From assembly GCF_963678635.1 (NCBI RefSeq), contig NC_087069.1, forward strand, positions 51,036,938-51,100,937: a stretch of DNA of 64,000 nt, read 5' to 3'. The stretch is from Symsagittifera roscoffensis. Lineage: Eukaryota; Xenacoelomorpha; Acoela; Convolutidae. Both the position numbers and the translations under genes were made by a program. Of this stretch, positions 41,696-51,950 are shown in pieces; positions within the stretch are counted from its first letter, which is position 1; each line of letters opens with the position of its first letter. Under the pieces are notes generated by a model. It worked only from the letters and a program-made list of their open reading frames with translations, was not told where the DNA came from and ran no database searches.

Positions 41696-42672
41696 TTATT
41701 TCATAATTGGTTTTACATTCTCGCAGTTATTGGACCCGCACCGAAAAAATGCTCTTTGCTGACCAAATCTTCCCTTCGCCGACCTGTATTCCCCTCTTCC
41801 TCTCTGGTTCTGGTCTTTGTTGCCCATCATCTGATACCCTCTACTGTTGTTCTGATTAAAGAGGATAATCGAGGCTTCATTCTCAATTACTGTAAATCTC
41901 CTTAGTGCTTGATCCATCACAATTGGATCCATCCTCACTTCTGTTCCTCCGCGTCCTTTGTTCCGGGCTATGTTCTCATTATTAGTTTTGATTGCTTCAT
42001 ATAGTTTTGATCCTTCCAGTAATGCTATGCAAAACACTCTATCGTTAATTATCATTTCAACCTCGTTCATCTCCCTCCGATATCACTTCATTCGTTTTAT
42101 GTGCACATCCCAACTTCTATGTGGTCCTTTTTCATATCTTTTCCTTTGTCTGTACGGTTGAGCCAACTTTAGAAATGGATTCAGTGTCAAATACTCGTCC
42201 AGCATGTCAATTATTTTTGTTATTCCAGCTTTAGTATGTGCTTCGTCACGATCCCTCCTAATAACGACTTCAATCAATTCTGCATTTGTTAACCCATTAA
42301 TAATGACATGTGATGCCTGCATCCCAAATGGAAATAGTGTACACTCACTCCACCAGAGTAAATTCTTCTTCCTTCTCCTATAACTTTCTACTTCTGTTGA
42401 CTTCAAAATTGGTACGCATTTTTTAGCCTAACTCTCGATGTTTCTCTCCTACTTTGCTCTCTTCCGTTTACTGCTTCTCTCTCTTCCATCACTTCTAATC
42501 TTCTTTTCAGCCCTTCCATCTCTGCTCTCACTTCCTCTACATTGCTTCTAATTATACTAACTTCGGTACTTCCGACCGATCTTTCTGGAATCCATTTGAA
42601 TTGCGTTGTTGTGTCCCCCGTTGGTGTCCCTTTCTTGTTTTCATTCATTTGGGATGTTTTTCTCGTTTTCAT
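41696..42672 (-). pseudogene. Copia Gag, element 1
   Basis: ATG 42672 starts MKTRKTSQMNENKKGTPTGD, with a coiled-coil segment (VEEVRAEMEGLKRRLEVME). After a frame change, MNEVEMIINDRVFCIALLEG leads to ALRRFTVIENEASIILFNQ and a Gly/Arg-rich part (RGRGEYRSAKGRFGQQRA). The zinc knuckle is ruined (FFRCGSNNCEN): the first Cys is Phe and the middle is deleted. Compare element 2. Confidence 0.75.
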
Positions 42673-42732
42673 CGAACTTATCCTTTTTTAGTTCGATAAT
42701 CCTCCTCGTGTCATCCGTGAATTTTTTTTTTA

Positions 42733-42746
42733 ACTTACTGGTACCA
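42733..42746 (-). promoter_or_regulatory. Primer-binding site of Copia element 1
   Basis: Immediately inside the 5' LTR the coding strand reads TGGTACCAGTAAG, starting with TGG as required to pair with a tRNA CCA end. The equivalent in element 2 reads TGGCACAGTAGG (48002-48015). It resembles initiator-methionine tRNA-type primer sites. Confidence 0.5.
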
Positions 42747-42880
42747 TGTTGAAGTTTTCTTTTAGATAAATCAACTGGAGCTGAATCGGTCAATTTGTCA
42801 AACTCAACTCTCATCCCTTATTGTTTTTTAAATACGTGATCTTCAACACAATGACTTTGTGGACATAAGATCAAACTATC
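42747..42880 (-). repeat. 5' LTR of Copia element 1
   Basis: Matches the 3' LTR and the 5' LTR of element 2, but has lost about 15 bases around the CRE palindrome (ACGTGATCTTCAAC instead of GTAATGTGACGTCACAG...). Confidence 0.6.
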
Positions 42881-43840
42881 TTACATAAATGACTTTTACT
42901 TTCTTGGTAGCTTTGATTAGAAAACATTTTTTTCACCCGATTGTTTTCAGCTATTTTTGTGGAAAATTTATATAGGATATGAATCAGAGACTTTACGTCA
43001 TGAAAATTAAAGATTGCTCTATGATAAATTATTCATGAGTGAACACTTTCCGAGTAAAAATTTCTAATTCAATAAGATGATATTTTACATCATCAATTTT
43101 TCCATACATATTTCGTTGAAACAATCAGCCGGAAACCGATCTCCATTTGTTTTTGTTGCCATATATCTAAATCACATTATTGCATTAGGGTTCAGGCTCT
43201 CTTTTTGTTTTCGGAGGATATTGCCTCATTTGTTGCCTGGGAGATTTGTAACTTTCAGTTCTTTTTGATACTTACAGGAATTGCCAGATACAAAAATCTT
43301 GCAAGAATTGTGTTTCGCTGGCCCTTTTTGAAACAAAAAGATTCCAATTTATTCCAAAGAATGTAGAATTAAAAAGGTGCAAAAAAGTAGAGTGTTGAAA
43401 ATTGAATTTTGTAACCATGAAGACTATGATGATATATAAGTTTATCTAGCTTTAAAATAAAGAAAATATAAATAGACACTAAAAAAAACCAGCAAACCAC
43501 TTTATTTTTGAGTTTATGAGCGATTCCAATACCCAATACAACCCATTGATTTTTGCTTCTGGGACTAAGTGATATCGTATTTGTAGTTTTGATTGTCTTT
43601 TCAAGATTTGATTGCTAATTCTAGTTTTATGGGCAGTGTTTAGTCACGCCACTCATACAATCACAACTATTTGAAGGTTACATACGACCAAACTGTAGAC
43701 ATCACTGTGTGGAGAGGATCCAAAAAATTGAAAAAACATTTACAATTAACTGTTGGGTTTTGGTAATGTTCTAACCCTAAGATTCATCCTGTTTAACGAT
43801 CTTATCGAAATGTGCTGTGGCAGCACATACAGAGCAGGTC
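42881..43840. repeat. Duplicated flank 1 of the Copia elements
   Basis: About 0.9 kb beginning TTACATAAATGACTTTTACT is repeated at 48166-49115 with small indels. The duplication therefore included genomic flank. The 63-65 codon frames inside (43077, 48362) differ through frame-shifting differences and are not called genes. Confidence 0.8.
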
Positions 43841-44528
43841 CTAACTAAAGTTTTACGAGAATGCAAATTTGTGAGTTCGGCCACGAACCGTTTGAACAAA
43901 CCAACTTTTCAACAATTTGAAACATTTATACTGGGAAGGTGTTTTGCAATTAGAAATATTTGTCATCCAGAGTCCATAATAAATCCAGAGCCTAGTGGTT
44001 TGTTCCGCTTGCCCAATATTTAAACACAGCCCATGCAATTTAATCTTTTTTACTAATTAAAATAAAGCTTTAAACAACGGCGTTTTTATTTTCCGGCATG
44101 TGTGGGGAAAATCCGGATAGAGGAAAGTTTCGCGTTGTTAAATTATGAAACTACTTCGCACACTGTTTATTTCGAGTTGACGATTTTGAACCCCGAACTT
44201 CACTCAGAAAACTCAAAATTGAAAGAATTTTTTTTAATTGGACGCGATGCATCAATGTTTTCAGATGAGTTTCAGGCTAATGTAAAACGAAAAACCATGA
44301 TCTGTTAACAAAATTAGGTTAAATGAAAAATAGAAAATTTTTAGAGAAGTGATTCTTGTTAAATAACGTTTTGTTTCTCATTGGCTGAAATAACTTGTTC
44401 CATTGTATTTGCTGAACTAAAATTCATTGCAAGCACAAACTTTCCATTACTTTTTGAAGACTAGAACAATAACAATTTTCAAAATTTGTGAGTCTTTCAA
44501 GTAAAATTGGACAATTTTTTTTGCCCAG
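43841..44528. other. Sequence unique to the spacer between the two Copia units
   Basis: Non-repeated within the window. One weak ORF (44102-44308) lies in it; otherwise nothing recognisable. Confidence 0.5.
44102..44308 (+). other. Weak ORF of unknown status
   Basis: 68 codons without ATG start (RIEESFALLNYETTSHTVY, then KEFFLIGRDASMFSDEF). The composition is protein-like and differs from the transposon genes. It could be an exon or gene fragment; there is no family recognised and no flanking support. Confidence 0.2.
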
Positions 44529-44699
44529 ATCAAAGTATCATTTTTATCTTCCCCGTGTACAAATATAACCAAGATCTTTGTTATAACATAAACTAACTAT
44601 GTTAATCAAGACTAAATTGGCAAAAACTTAGAGCAACTTATCATGACTTGTTGTTAACCGTAATACGAGTGAATTGAGACTAAGTGAGTTTTAGTTTTA

Positions 44700-45640
44700 G
44701 ACTGCCGTGCTAGTTATACTTCCCTCTAAATGCTCATCTATACCCCTCTCCTGTCACATGTCTTCCGTATCCGGTTGATATGATGACCACTGCTTTTGCT
44801 CGCCAGGTGATCAATTGTCATAATCGTACTTTTCGTCCAAACCCTTTTCCATATATGCTACTGGTGCATATAAGCTGACCACCTTGATAGAATTATCCGA
44901 TGTGAAGTTTATCAGTCTCAGAACTCCTCCTTCGAGTTTTCCTAGTAGATCTTTTCCACAAATTGCTTTTGTCAAGCAGTTTGCGACCATCAACTGAATG
45001 GGTAATAAATGAAACTATAAAACTTCGAACTGTATCAACGATCGTACAATGGCAATATCTCTTGTCTTGGCAGTTTTACGTTCTTGTAATGTTTTTGCGC
45101 GTCCACTGTTACCTTCACTGATCTGCTGTCTGTCAGCACGGTAAACTTGTCGAATCGGTACTTAGGCCCACTTCCATCACTATTGTGCTTCAGAGATGTT
45201 GCTGTGAAGTCTTCCAATTGTCTTCGACTGCCAGTGAATGGTCGCCAACTTTTCTGTTTCTTTTTTCTGATAATCCCCACTTGTCCCATTGTTGATCGAT
45301 GTTTCTGGCTCGCATATCCGTAGAATTCCATCAGTAATTTTCCTGATAGTTTTCTAAATTCCATTGCTTGTCTCCTTTTGTATGAGCGAACTATATTGTT
45401 TAGAGCTCTAATCATCCCCCAGGTTGGTCTTGTGTTCAATAAACTCAGTGCGTCGTTCATTTTTTTTGGATAATTCAGGTCTAATTAACGTAGTAATCCG
45501 CTGTAGTTTTCTGATCAGTGATCTGGCCATCACACTCATTACATCTCCGATCGCCATTTCGTTGTTTGCTGCCGGCATTCTGCCAAATTCCTGGATCGAC
45601 ATAACATCACGCAATACGGGTTTACCCTCTATGTGATCAT
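44700..45640 (-). pseudogene. Copia RNase H region, element 2
   Basis: Minus-strand text MNDALSLLNTRPTWGMIRA to EFYGYASQKHRSTMGQ shows Tyr where element 1 has the catalytic Asp (GAT to TAT, 45308-45325). YRFDKFTVLTDSRSVKVTV keeps the later Asp block. The C-terminus NCLTKAICGKDLLGKLEGG with YAPVAYMEKGLDEKYDY is better preserved than in element 1. Confidence 0.75.
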
Positions 45641-46160
45641 TATAAGTCTCTATACTCAGTCTGAGGAAATCAAAATTCTGCCTTTTGATGGTGCTCAGCT
45701 TTAATCCTCAAGAGCTCATTTACTCAAGACACCAAAAAGGATGTCGTCTACATTAAAAATTAGTTGTCCAATACATTGTCAGTTGTTTGATTTTGAGTAA
45801 AATAGGCAGTGCTGTGTCAAACATTCGTAAGCTTGATGCGAGTACAATTGGTTCCTTAGCGTTTGATAACATTAATTTGCCGCATCATTTAATCGATATG
45901 GCGCTACGAAGAGTTTCCAACAATGAGTTTTTGGTATTTGTGCCCTCGACTGGTGGTTGCACATACACACCCCTCTTCATTCTTCGCGATTGTAAAAAGG
46001 CTTTCTTTATGTCAATAGTCACTGGTTAGCAGTCGTGTGACTTGATGATGCACAATACAAATTGCATGCGGCTTTTTAAGCTGTCTGAATTGTTTAATTT
46101 GTCACATTTTATCACAGGCTCTCTTTTTCATCAAAATCAACCCAACGTTGTTGCCAAGAT
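45641..46160 (-). pseudogene. Copia reverse transcriptase fragment, element 2
   Basis: Only the C-terminal RT part remains: NVDDIL at 45737-45754, and upstream the LKKAF-type and MCDKLNNSDS segments in broken frames. It stops at about 46160, where the deletion joins it to the pre-integrase region. Confidence 0.7.
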
Positions 46161-46470
46161 TTCAACGATCGCCACCGATTCGTTGAAATTTTCCTTCTAA
46201 GAGTAAAAAAATTTCTGATATTACCTAGCTTCCGCGTTTCGTTACTTGCAGTGCAATTCGCAATTACGTTTTTGATTGATTCTTCTATGTCTTTAATTCG
46301 TAAATTGTTCTGCATCCCAGAGTCTTCCATTTTTTTTTCAATTTTTCTTTACTAGCTTGGCCGAATCTCAAGTGAATATCTTTAATTTGTTGTCTATCAA
46401 TTGTTTTACTGCAAAATCTTTCCGTGTAATAAGTTTTTTCTTCTTCAGGACGTCGTTGTTCCATGTACAA
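46161..46470 (-). pseudogene. Copia pre-integrase fragment, element 2
   Basis: Minus strand: DIHLRFGQASKEKLKKKWK and MEDSGMQNNLRIKDIEESI with NVIANCTASNETRKLGN. This is the GAG-pre-integrase zinc-binding region and the beginning of the integrase core; the remainder is deleted. Confidence 0.6.
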
Positions 46471-46477
46471 CTTTTGT

Positions 46478-46843
46478 CTATCCACTTTTAATCACCAAAT
46501 TCGATGTTCCACCGCCGATCTGGTTAGTTAGTTTAAACCCTTTTTCTGGGGTCCATAGTAGATTGTTTGGGAAATCTAAGGTCACTTTTAGTTTTTCGAT
46601 AGCTTCTTTTCCCAGTAGTAGTGAAATGGCATCATTGATGACATTCAATTTCAATGTTAAAAAACTCCCTGCTACCCTGGTTGGAAACATCCCCGCAACT
46701 TCCGCTTTTATGATTCCTCCTCTTCCAAGTTTGAGTTTGCTATCCGTTTTCATTTCTCTATCTTTTAGTTGTTTCCAATCCTCCCTCGTGATTCTCTGCT
46801 CGATCTCTCTCAATTGTTTTAATGACACCTTGATCTTCCCCAC
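46478..46843 (-). pseudogene. Copia protease region, element 2
   Basis: A frame of 121 codons: KLGRGGIIKAEVAGMFPTR, then VAGSFLTLKLNVINDAISL, LLGKEAIEKLKVTLDFPNN, and a C-terminal GGGTSNLVIKSG. This is the aspartic protease body of a Copia-type polyprotein (LLLSK-x2-M/L-type segment). The active-site D-S/T-G would lie upstream, near 46860-46900, in another frame. Confidence 0.6.
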
Positions 46844-47942
46844 AATTACTCTCCTCTATGTCCTGACTACTCTTAGTCGTTTGCATCCAATTTGAATGAA
46901 ATCTCCTGCCATATCCTGATTTACCTCTGTTTATTTGATCTCCTCTTCTTCCACTTCCCATCTTTGTTTCATAATTGGTTTTACATTCTCGCATATAATG
47001 GTCTAACGAACCGCACCGAAAACATGCTCTTTGCTGACCAAATCTCCCCTTCGCCGACCTGTACTCCCCTCTTCCTCTCTGGTTCTGGCCTTTGTTGCCC
47101 ATCATCTGATACCCTCTACTGTTGTTCTGATTAAATAGGATATTCGAGGCCTCATTCTCAATTACTGTGAATCTCCTTAGTGCTTGTTCCATCACGATTG
47201 GATCCATCCTCACTTTTGTTCCTCCGTGTCCTTTGTTCCGGGCTATGTTCTCTATAATAGTTTTTATTGCTTTATTTAGTTTTGATCCTTCCAGTAATGC
47301 TATGCAAAACACTCTATCGTTAATTATCATTTCAACCTCGTTCATCTTCCTCCGATATCACTTCAATCGTTTTATGTACACTCCCAACTTCTCTGTGGAC
47401 CTTTTTCATATATTTTCCTTTGTCTGTACGGTTGAGCCAAGTTTAGAGATGGATTCCGTGTCAAATACTCATCCAGCATGTCAATTGTTTTGGTTATTCC
47501 AGCTTTAGTATGTGCTTCATCACGATCCATAATAACGACTTCAACCAATTCTCATTTGTTTACCCATTAATAATGACATGTGATGTCTGCATCCCAAATG
47601 GAAATTGTGTACATTCACACCACCACAGTAAATTTTTCTTCCACCTCCTATAACTTTCTACTTCTGTTGACTTTAAATTTGGTACGCATATTTTAACCTA
47701 ACTCTCGATGCTTCTCTCCTACTTTGCTCTCTTCTGTTTACTGCTTCTCTCTCTTCCATCGCTTGTAATCTTCTTTTCAGCCCTTCCGTTTCTGCTCCCG
47801 CTTCCTCTACATTGCTACTAATTGTACTAAATTCGGTATTTCCCACCGGTCTCTCTGGAGTCCATTTGAATTGCGTTGTTGTGTCCCCCATTTGTGTCCC
47901 TTCCTTGTTTTCATTCATTTGGGATGTTTTTCTCGTTTTCAT
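46758..47942 (-). pseudogene. Copia Gag, element 2
   Basis: ATG 47942 opens 89 codons (MKTRKTSQMNENKEGTQ, coiled coil AEETEGLKRRLQAMEERE-like). After a frame break, 47345-46758 gives 195 codons with an intact zinc knuckle CFRCGSLDHYMREC (46983-47024; C-x2-C-x4-H-x4-C), a preceding Arg/Gly-rich RNA-binding stretch and a polar tail. The knuckle packages element RNA. Confidence 0.8.
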
Positions 47943-48015
47943 CGAGCTTATCCTTTTTTAGTTCGATAATCCTCCTCGTGTCATCCATGAAAATTTTTTT
48001 AAACCTACTGTGCCA

Positions 48016-48165
48016 TGTTGAAGTTTCATTTTAGATATATCAACTGGATCTGAATCGGTCAATTTCTCAAACTCAACTCACATCCCTTATTCGTTTTTAG
48101 ATGCGTAATGTGACGTCACAGACATCTTCAACACAATAGCTTTATGGACATAAAATCAAACTATC
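48016..48165 (-). repeat. 5' LTR of Copia element 2
   Basis: About 150 bases beginning TGTTGAAGTTTC and ending near CATAAAATCAAACTATC. It contains TGACGTCA at 48111-48118 in the same context as the 3' LTR of element 1 (GTAATGTGACGTCACAGAC). Confidence 0.65.
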
Positions 48166-49115
48166 TTACATAAATGATTTTTACTTTCTTGGTAGCTTTG
48201 ATTAGAAAACATTTTTTTCACCTGATTGTTTTCAGCTATTTTTGTGCAAAATTTATAAAGGATATGAATCAGAGACTTTACGTCATGAAAATTAAAGATT
48301 GCTCTATGATAAATTATTCATGAGTGAACACTTTCCGAGTAAAAGTTTCTAATTCAAAAAGATGATATTTTACATCATCAATTTTTCCATACATATTTCG
48401 TTGAAACAATCAGCCGGAAACAGATTTCCATTTGTTTTTGTTGCCATATCCCTAAATCATATTTTCATTGCATTAGGGTCCAGGACCACTTTTTGTTTTC
48501 CGACGTTATTATTGCCTCATTTGTTGCCTGGGAGTTTTACAACTTTCAGTTCTTTTTGATACTTACGGGAATTGCCAGATACAAAAATCTTTGCTGCAAG
48601 AATTGTGTTTAGTTGACCCTTTTTGAAACAAAAAGATTCCAATTTATTCCAAAAAAGTAGAAGTAAAAAGGTGCAAAAAAGTGTTGAGATTTCAATTTTG
48701 CAACCATGAAGATCAGGATAATATTCAAGTTTATCAAGCTTTAAAATAAACAAGATATAAACAGACAATAAAAATAATTCAGAAAAACACTTTTTTCGAG
48801 TTTGTGAGCGATTCCAATACAACCCATTGATTTTTGCTTTTGGGCTTAAGTGATATTGTATTCGTAGTTTTGATTGTCTTTTCAAGATTTGATTGCTAAT
48901 TCTAGTTTTATGGGCAGTGTTTAGTCACGCCACTCATACAATCACAACTATTTGAAGTGTACATACGACCAAACTGTAGACATCACTGTGTGGAGAGGTT
49001 CCAAAAAATTGAAAAAACATTTACAATTAACTGTTGGGTATTGGTAATGTTCTTAAGGTTCACCCTGTTTACCGGTTTTATCGAATTGTGCTGTGGCAGC
49101 CCATACAGAGCAGGT
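48166..49115. repeat. Duplicated flank 2 of the Copia elements
   Basis: Second copy of 42881-43840, diverging at GAGCAGGTCC (about 49113), where it joins a fragment of the Copia RT region. Confidence 0.8.
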
Positions 49116-49117
49116 CC

Positions 49118-49205
49118 AGTTGTGTGAATTGATGATGCACAATACAAAATGAATGCGGCTTTTGAAACTGTCTGAATTGTTTAATTTGTCCCATTTTTTC
49201 ACAGG
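49118..49205 (-). mobile_element. Third Copia fragment
   Basis: GTGTGAATTGATGATGCACA to TTTCACAGGC matches 46030-46118 of element 2 (GTGTGACTTGATGATGCACA). It retains the 20-base segment missing in element 1, so it descends from an element-2-like copy. It suggests that the array once extended further. Confidence 0.75.
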
Positions 49206-49235
49206 CAGTAGTATGCATATAGTGCGTTAGGATCG

Positions 49236-49415
49236 GGGGGGGGGGGTTGTCAGACTTGGATGACCAATAGGTATAAATCATAATGGTCACCATGCATTAA
49301 ATGATCAGCAATGGTCACTACACTATGTAATAATCCTAATTGTCACCATGTATAATTTTATACCTAATGGTCACTATGTAATAATTCTAATTGTCACTAT
49401 GTAATAATCCTAATT
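49236..49415. repeat. Short tandem repeat, AATGGTCACTATGTAATAAT family
   Basis: After a run of about 13 G (near 49236-49248), units of about 24 bases alternate GGTCACTA(C)ATGTAATAAT and CCTAATTGTCACCATGTA, five to six times, ending about 49415. Non-coding. Confidence 0.75.
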
Positions 49416-49539
49416 CGGTATATTATTGAGTTTGAACTGAATGTTGTGGAAACGGGAGTGGAAATAAGTTTTGGTCGGTGCATGTTTTCCCTTCTAAAGT
49501 TTGGGGGTATTGGCTTGATTACATGTAAAATGACGTTAT

Positions 49540-49824
49540 ATACCTATTATATGCAATCAGTTGAACCTAATGCAACCACACTATATGGTACTTAGGAAAG
49601 CACCAGATTTTGGCAGCGTTAGCTTAACTGTTGGCTGCGGTGAACGATTTCCTTCAAAAATGCATGTTTTATTGCTGAATCTCGAAGAAAGGAAATTTCG
49701 TCAATTGCGGCGGCCGCCACCTCTTTTTAGGCAAAAAATAAAGATCAGTTTGGCCAAAATGAGAATGAAAATTTACTTTAAGCCAAATGAAGCTAAAAAA
49801 CAAAGAAAAATTACGAAACACTGA
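49540..49824 (+). other. Unrecognised ORF with basic C-terminus
   Basis: About 87 codons (VSLTVGCGERFPSKMHVL, then LRRPPPLFRQKIKIS and a Lys-rich end). The in-frame ATG is at about 49570. Includes a GCGGCCGCCACC stretch that is unusually GC-rich here. No family, no partner gene; could be a fragment. Confidence 0.2.
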
Positions 49825-50584
49825 AAATTCTAAAATAATGAAATTGGCTTGAAAATTTCGACATTTCCATTTTCAGTGTCTACGGGAGACTGAAAAAACG
49901 TCTGAAATCTATGACAAAAGCTTTGATTCTATAGAAAGGTTGAAAGAGCTAATAGGTTGAAGTGGCTAAAGATCTTGAAAAACGAGAACACTGATGAAAG
50001 CCAAAAGTGCCCATTAATTTTGCTGCAGCCATTTCTAAGACTTGCATATACCACTTTTATATAAAAAAGGAAACAATTTTTGGGGCTTCCAGAAAACGTT
50101 TAGTACTTCCTATTAACTTTATTGTGCTAACCGAATTTTTGAAAATATTCATCAAAGCGGGCCTAGTAACTGGGGGAAAACTGTTATTTGTTTGCCAATA
50201 TAAACGATAAAACAGAGTGACCATCGAATAAAGCAGGTGAAAATTTTAAGCGACTTTTAAGGAAAGCAGTTATTCAAATTAAAGCAAATTCAATCGGGAA
50301 AGACTGAACACAAACTAATACAAGTTACGGATACAAACTCAAAACTTGATATGAGTTCGGAGTTATAATTTGAGCATCCAAAAATTTTGATTTTTCCATT
50401 AAAAGAATATGCAATTAAATAACTATTTAATTTGATACTACAATCTGGTCAACTGTTCTCAGTATCTTCTAATTAGGTTCAAACTGGTTTTTGCACGAGC
50501 TTTCTATTCAAAAGTTTGAAGCGCTATCAGTTATTATCATTGATTAACCCTCTGCTCATCGAATTAATTTTTGAGTTTTTTAAT

Positions 50585-50938
50585 ATAAATTTGATCTTTT
50601 GAATATTTCCATGATTACGCTTTTGCCTCTTGACATACGGTGGCTTTTTGACCAAAATATTTGATAACTCATCTACAACTAATTGTGTTATTGAGAGATC
50701 AACCTTTCTTTCAATATATGTCCGAGGTGATCCAAACTTTCACATTCACGCGCTGATCACTAGCGGGATCAAAACAGTCGGCATCATGATATTTCTTTTC
50801 ATTTTTGCATCGATATTTGTCTTCTCTATTAACAAGACTGGTCTTCGAAAAACCCTTAGTTGTTTGAAATTGTATGAAAAAAATCAAGCCTTATCATCAA
50901 CACTCTACCTGAATCTTCGGATTCCGTCAGGACGATAG
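50585..50938 (+). other. Unrecognised ORF with one membrane segment
   Basis: An open frame of about 102 codons ending TAG at 50936-50938. IERSTFLSIYVRGDPNFHI is followed by a hydrophobic segment TVGIMIFLFIFASIFVFSI and a basic tail (KTGLRKTLSCLKLYEK). No ATG is clearly preferred. The composition is protein-like, but there is no family recognition. Possibly one exon of a split gene. Confidence 0.25.
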
Positions 50939-51950
50939 CTGTTTTACACTAAGCAATGCTTTCACACCAATTTTTCTACAGCAGTTTTCGAAAACTTGTA
51001 AGTGCCATTTGCAGTTTCAATGCGATTCGATAAACGTCAATTATGTTGTGTTATATTAAGCTGGAACGACTAACAAAGATATGTTTAATTTGTCCAAAAT
51101 AAGCTTGTTAGACATTTTTATTTTGAAGAATTAAAATTTTGAGCCTCAATGCAGAAAGATTTGCTAATTATTTCAAAGACAAAAGGCGTAAGCATTTTGA
51201 GCTATTTCATAAAAAGCTCTATCAACTAAATAAATCTGGAATTTAAAAAAGTTGTACTGACTGTTTATCTGATTACACAATTGCTTCACTTCTGTGGGTT
51301 TATAGGTTTGACTCAAAACTATGATTATTCAAATGAAAACCATTGAAAATTTGTGGTTTTTAGAGATTGATCAATCATTCTTTAAATATACAGTACCTGT
51401 CACTTAGACTTCGCTCGCTTACCGTCTTCAGCTCTACCAGCCGCATGTCATCTTCTATCGATCGTGTTCGTCTGCACAATCAATGATTTTCCTCAATAAA
51501 CCATAAATTTTTTCTAATAGTTTTGTTATCGTAATTTTTATATCTATGAGCAACAGTTCTTCAAACACTTTGGACTCTATGCTGTCTCCAATTGGACTTG
51601 TTGTTTGATGCTTCCATCGACAATTTTTTGTGAAAACTTGAAAATTGATCTTTCCCGTTACAATTTTGAAACATTTTTCATAATCATTGACTACAGATAA
51701 ATTGAAATTAACAATGCAGCATATGCCATTTTTTCAAATTGAATTGTTCATAATGAGGATACCTGGAAGATCAAATATTTCGAGGAAATTTTTTAAAAAA
51801 ATTTTATCAAATTGTTTTGCAAATCAAGAAAATGAAAAAAAATATATCATTATAGTTTCTGGTTGATTGTTCTAGATTATTCGAGAAACTTAAGAAGAAA
51901 GATTAGAAAGATTTGGATCGAGTTACATCATCATTTTATATGAAATAAAA
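50939..51950. other. AT-rich non-coding stretch
   Basis: Nothing recognised on either strand. Confidence 0.6.

Larger units (their letters stand above)
36892..42880 (-). mobile_element. Copia-type LTR retrotransposon 1 (degenerate)
   Basis: Minus-strand element: 5' LTR 42747-42880, primer-binding site, Gag, protease, integrase, reverse transcriptase, RNase H, 3' LTR 36892-37041. Integrase before RT is the Copia order. Many stops and frameshifts; relative to element 2 it lacks about 118 bp near 41302 but keeps 2.3 kb of integrase/RT region that element 2 lost. Confidence 0.85.
44529..48165 (-). mobile_element. Copia-type LTR retrotransposon 2 (degenerate, internally deleted)
   Basis: Close copy of element 1 in the same orientation. 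It lacks a complete 3' LTR: homology begins at AGATCAAAGTATC inside the region next to the LTR. It also lacks about 2.3 kb, with element 1's 38695-41000 replaced by the junction near 46155-46175. It preserves the Gag zinc knuckle and protease region better than element 1. Confidence 0.85.

Noticed and set aside
46401-46895. A 164-codon + strand open frame
   Set aside because: Antisense to the Copia protease/Gag of element 2, whose minus-strand frames carry clear motifs.
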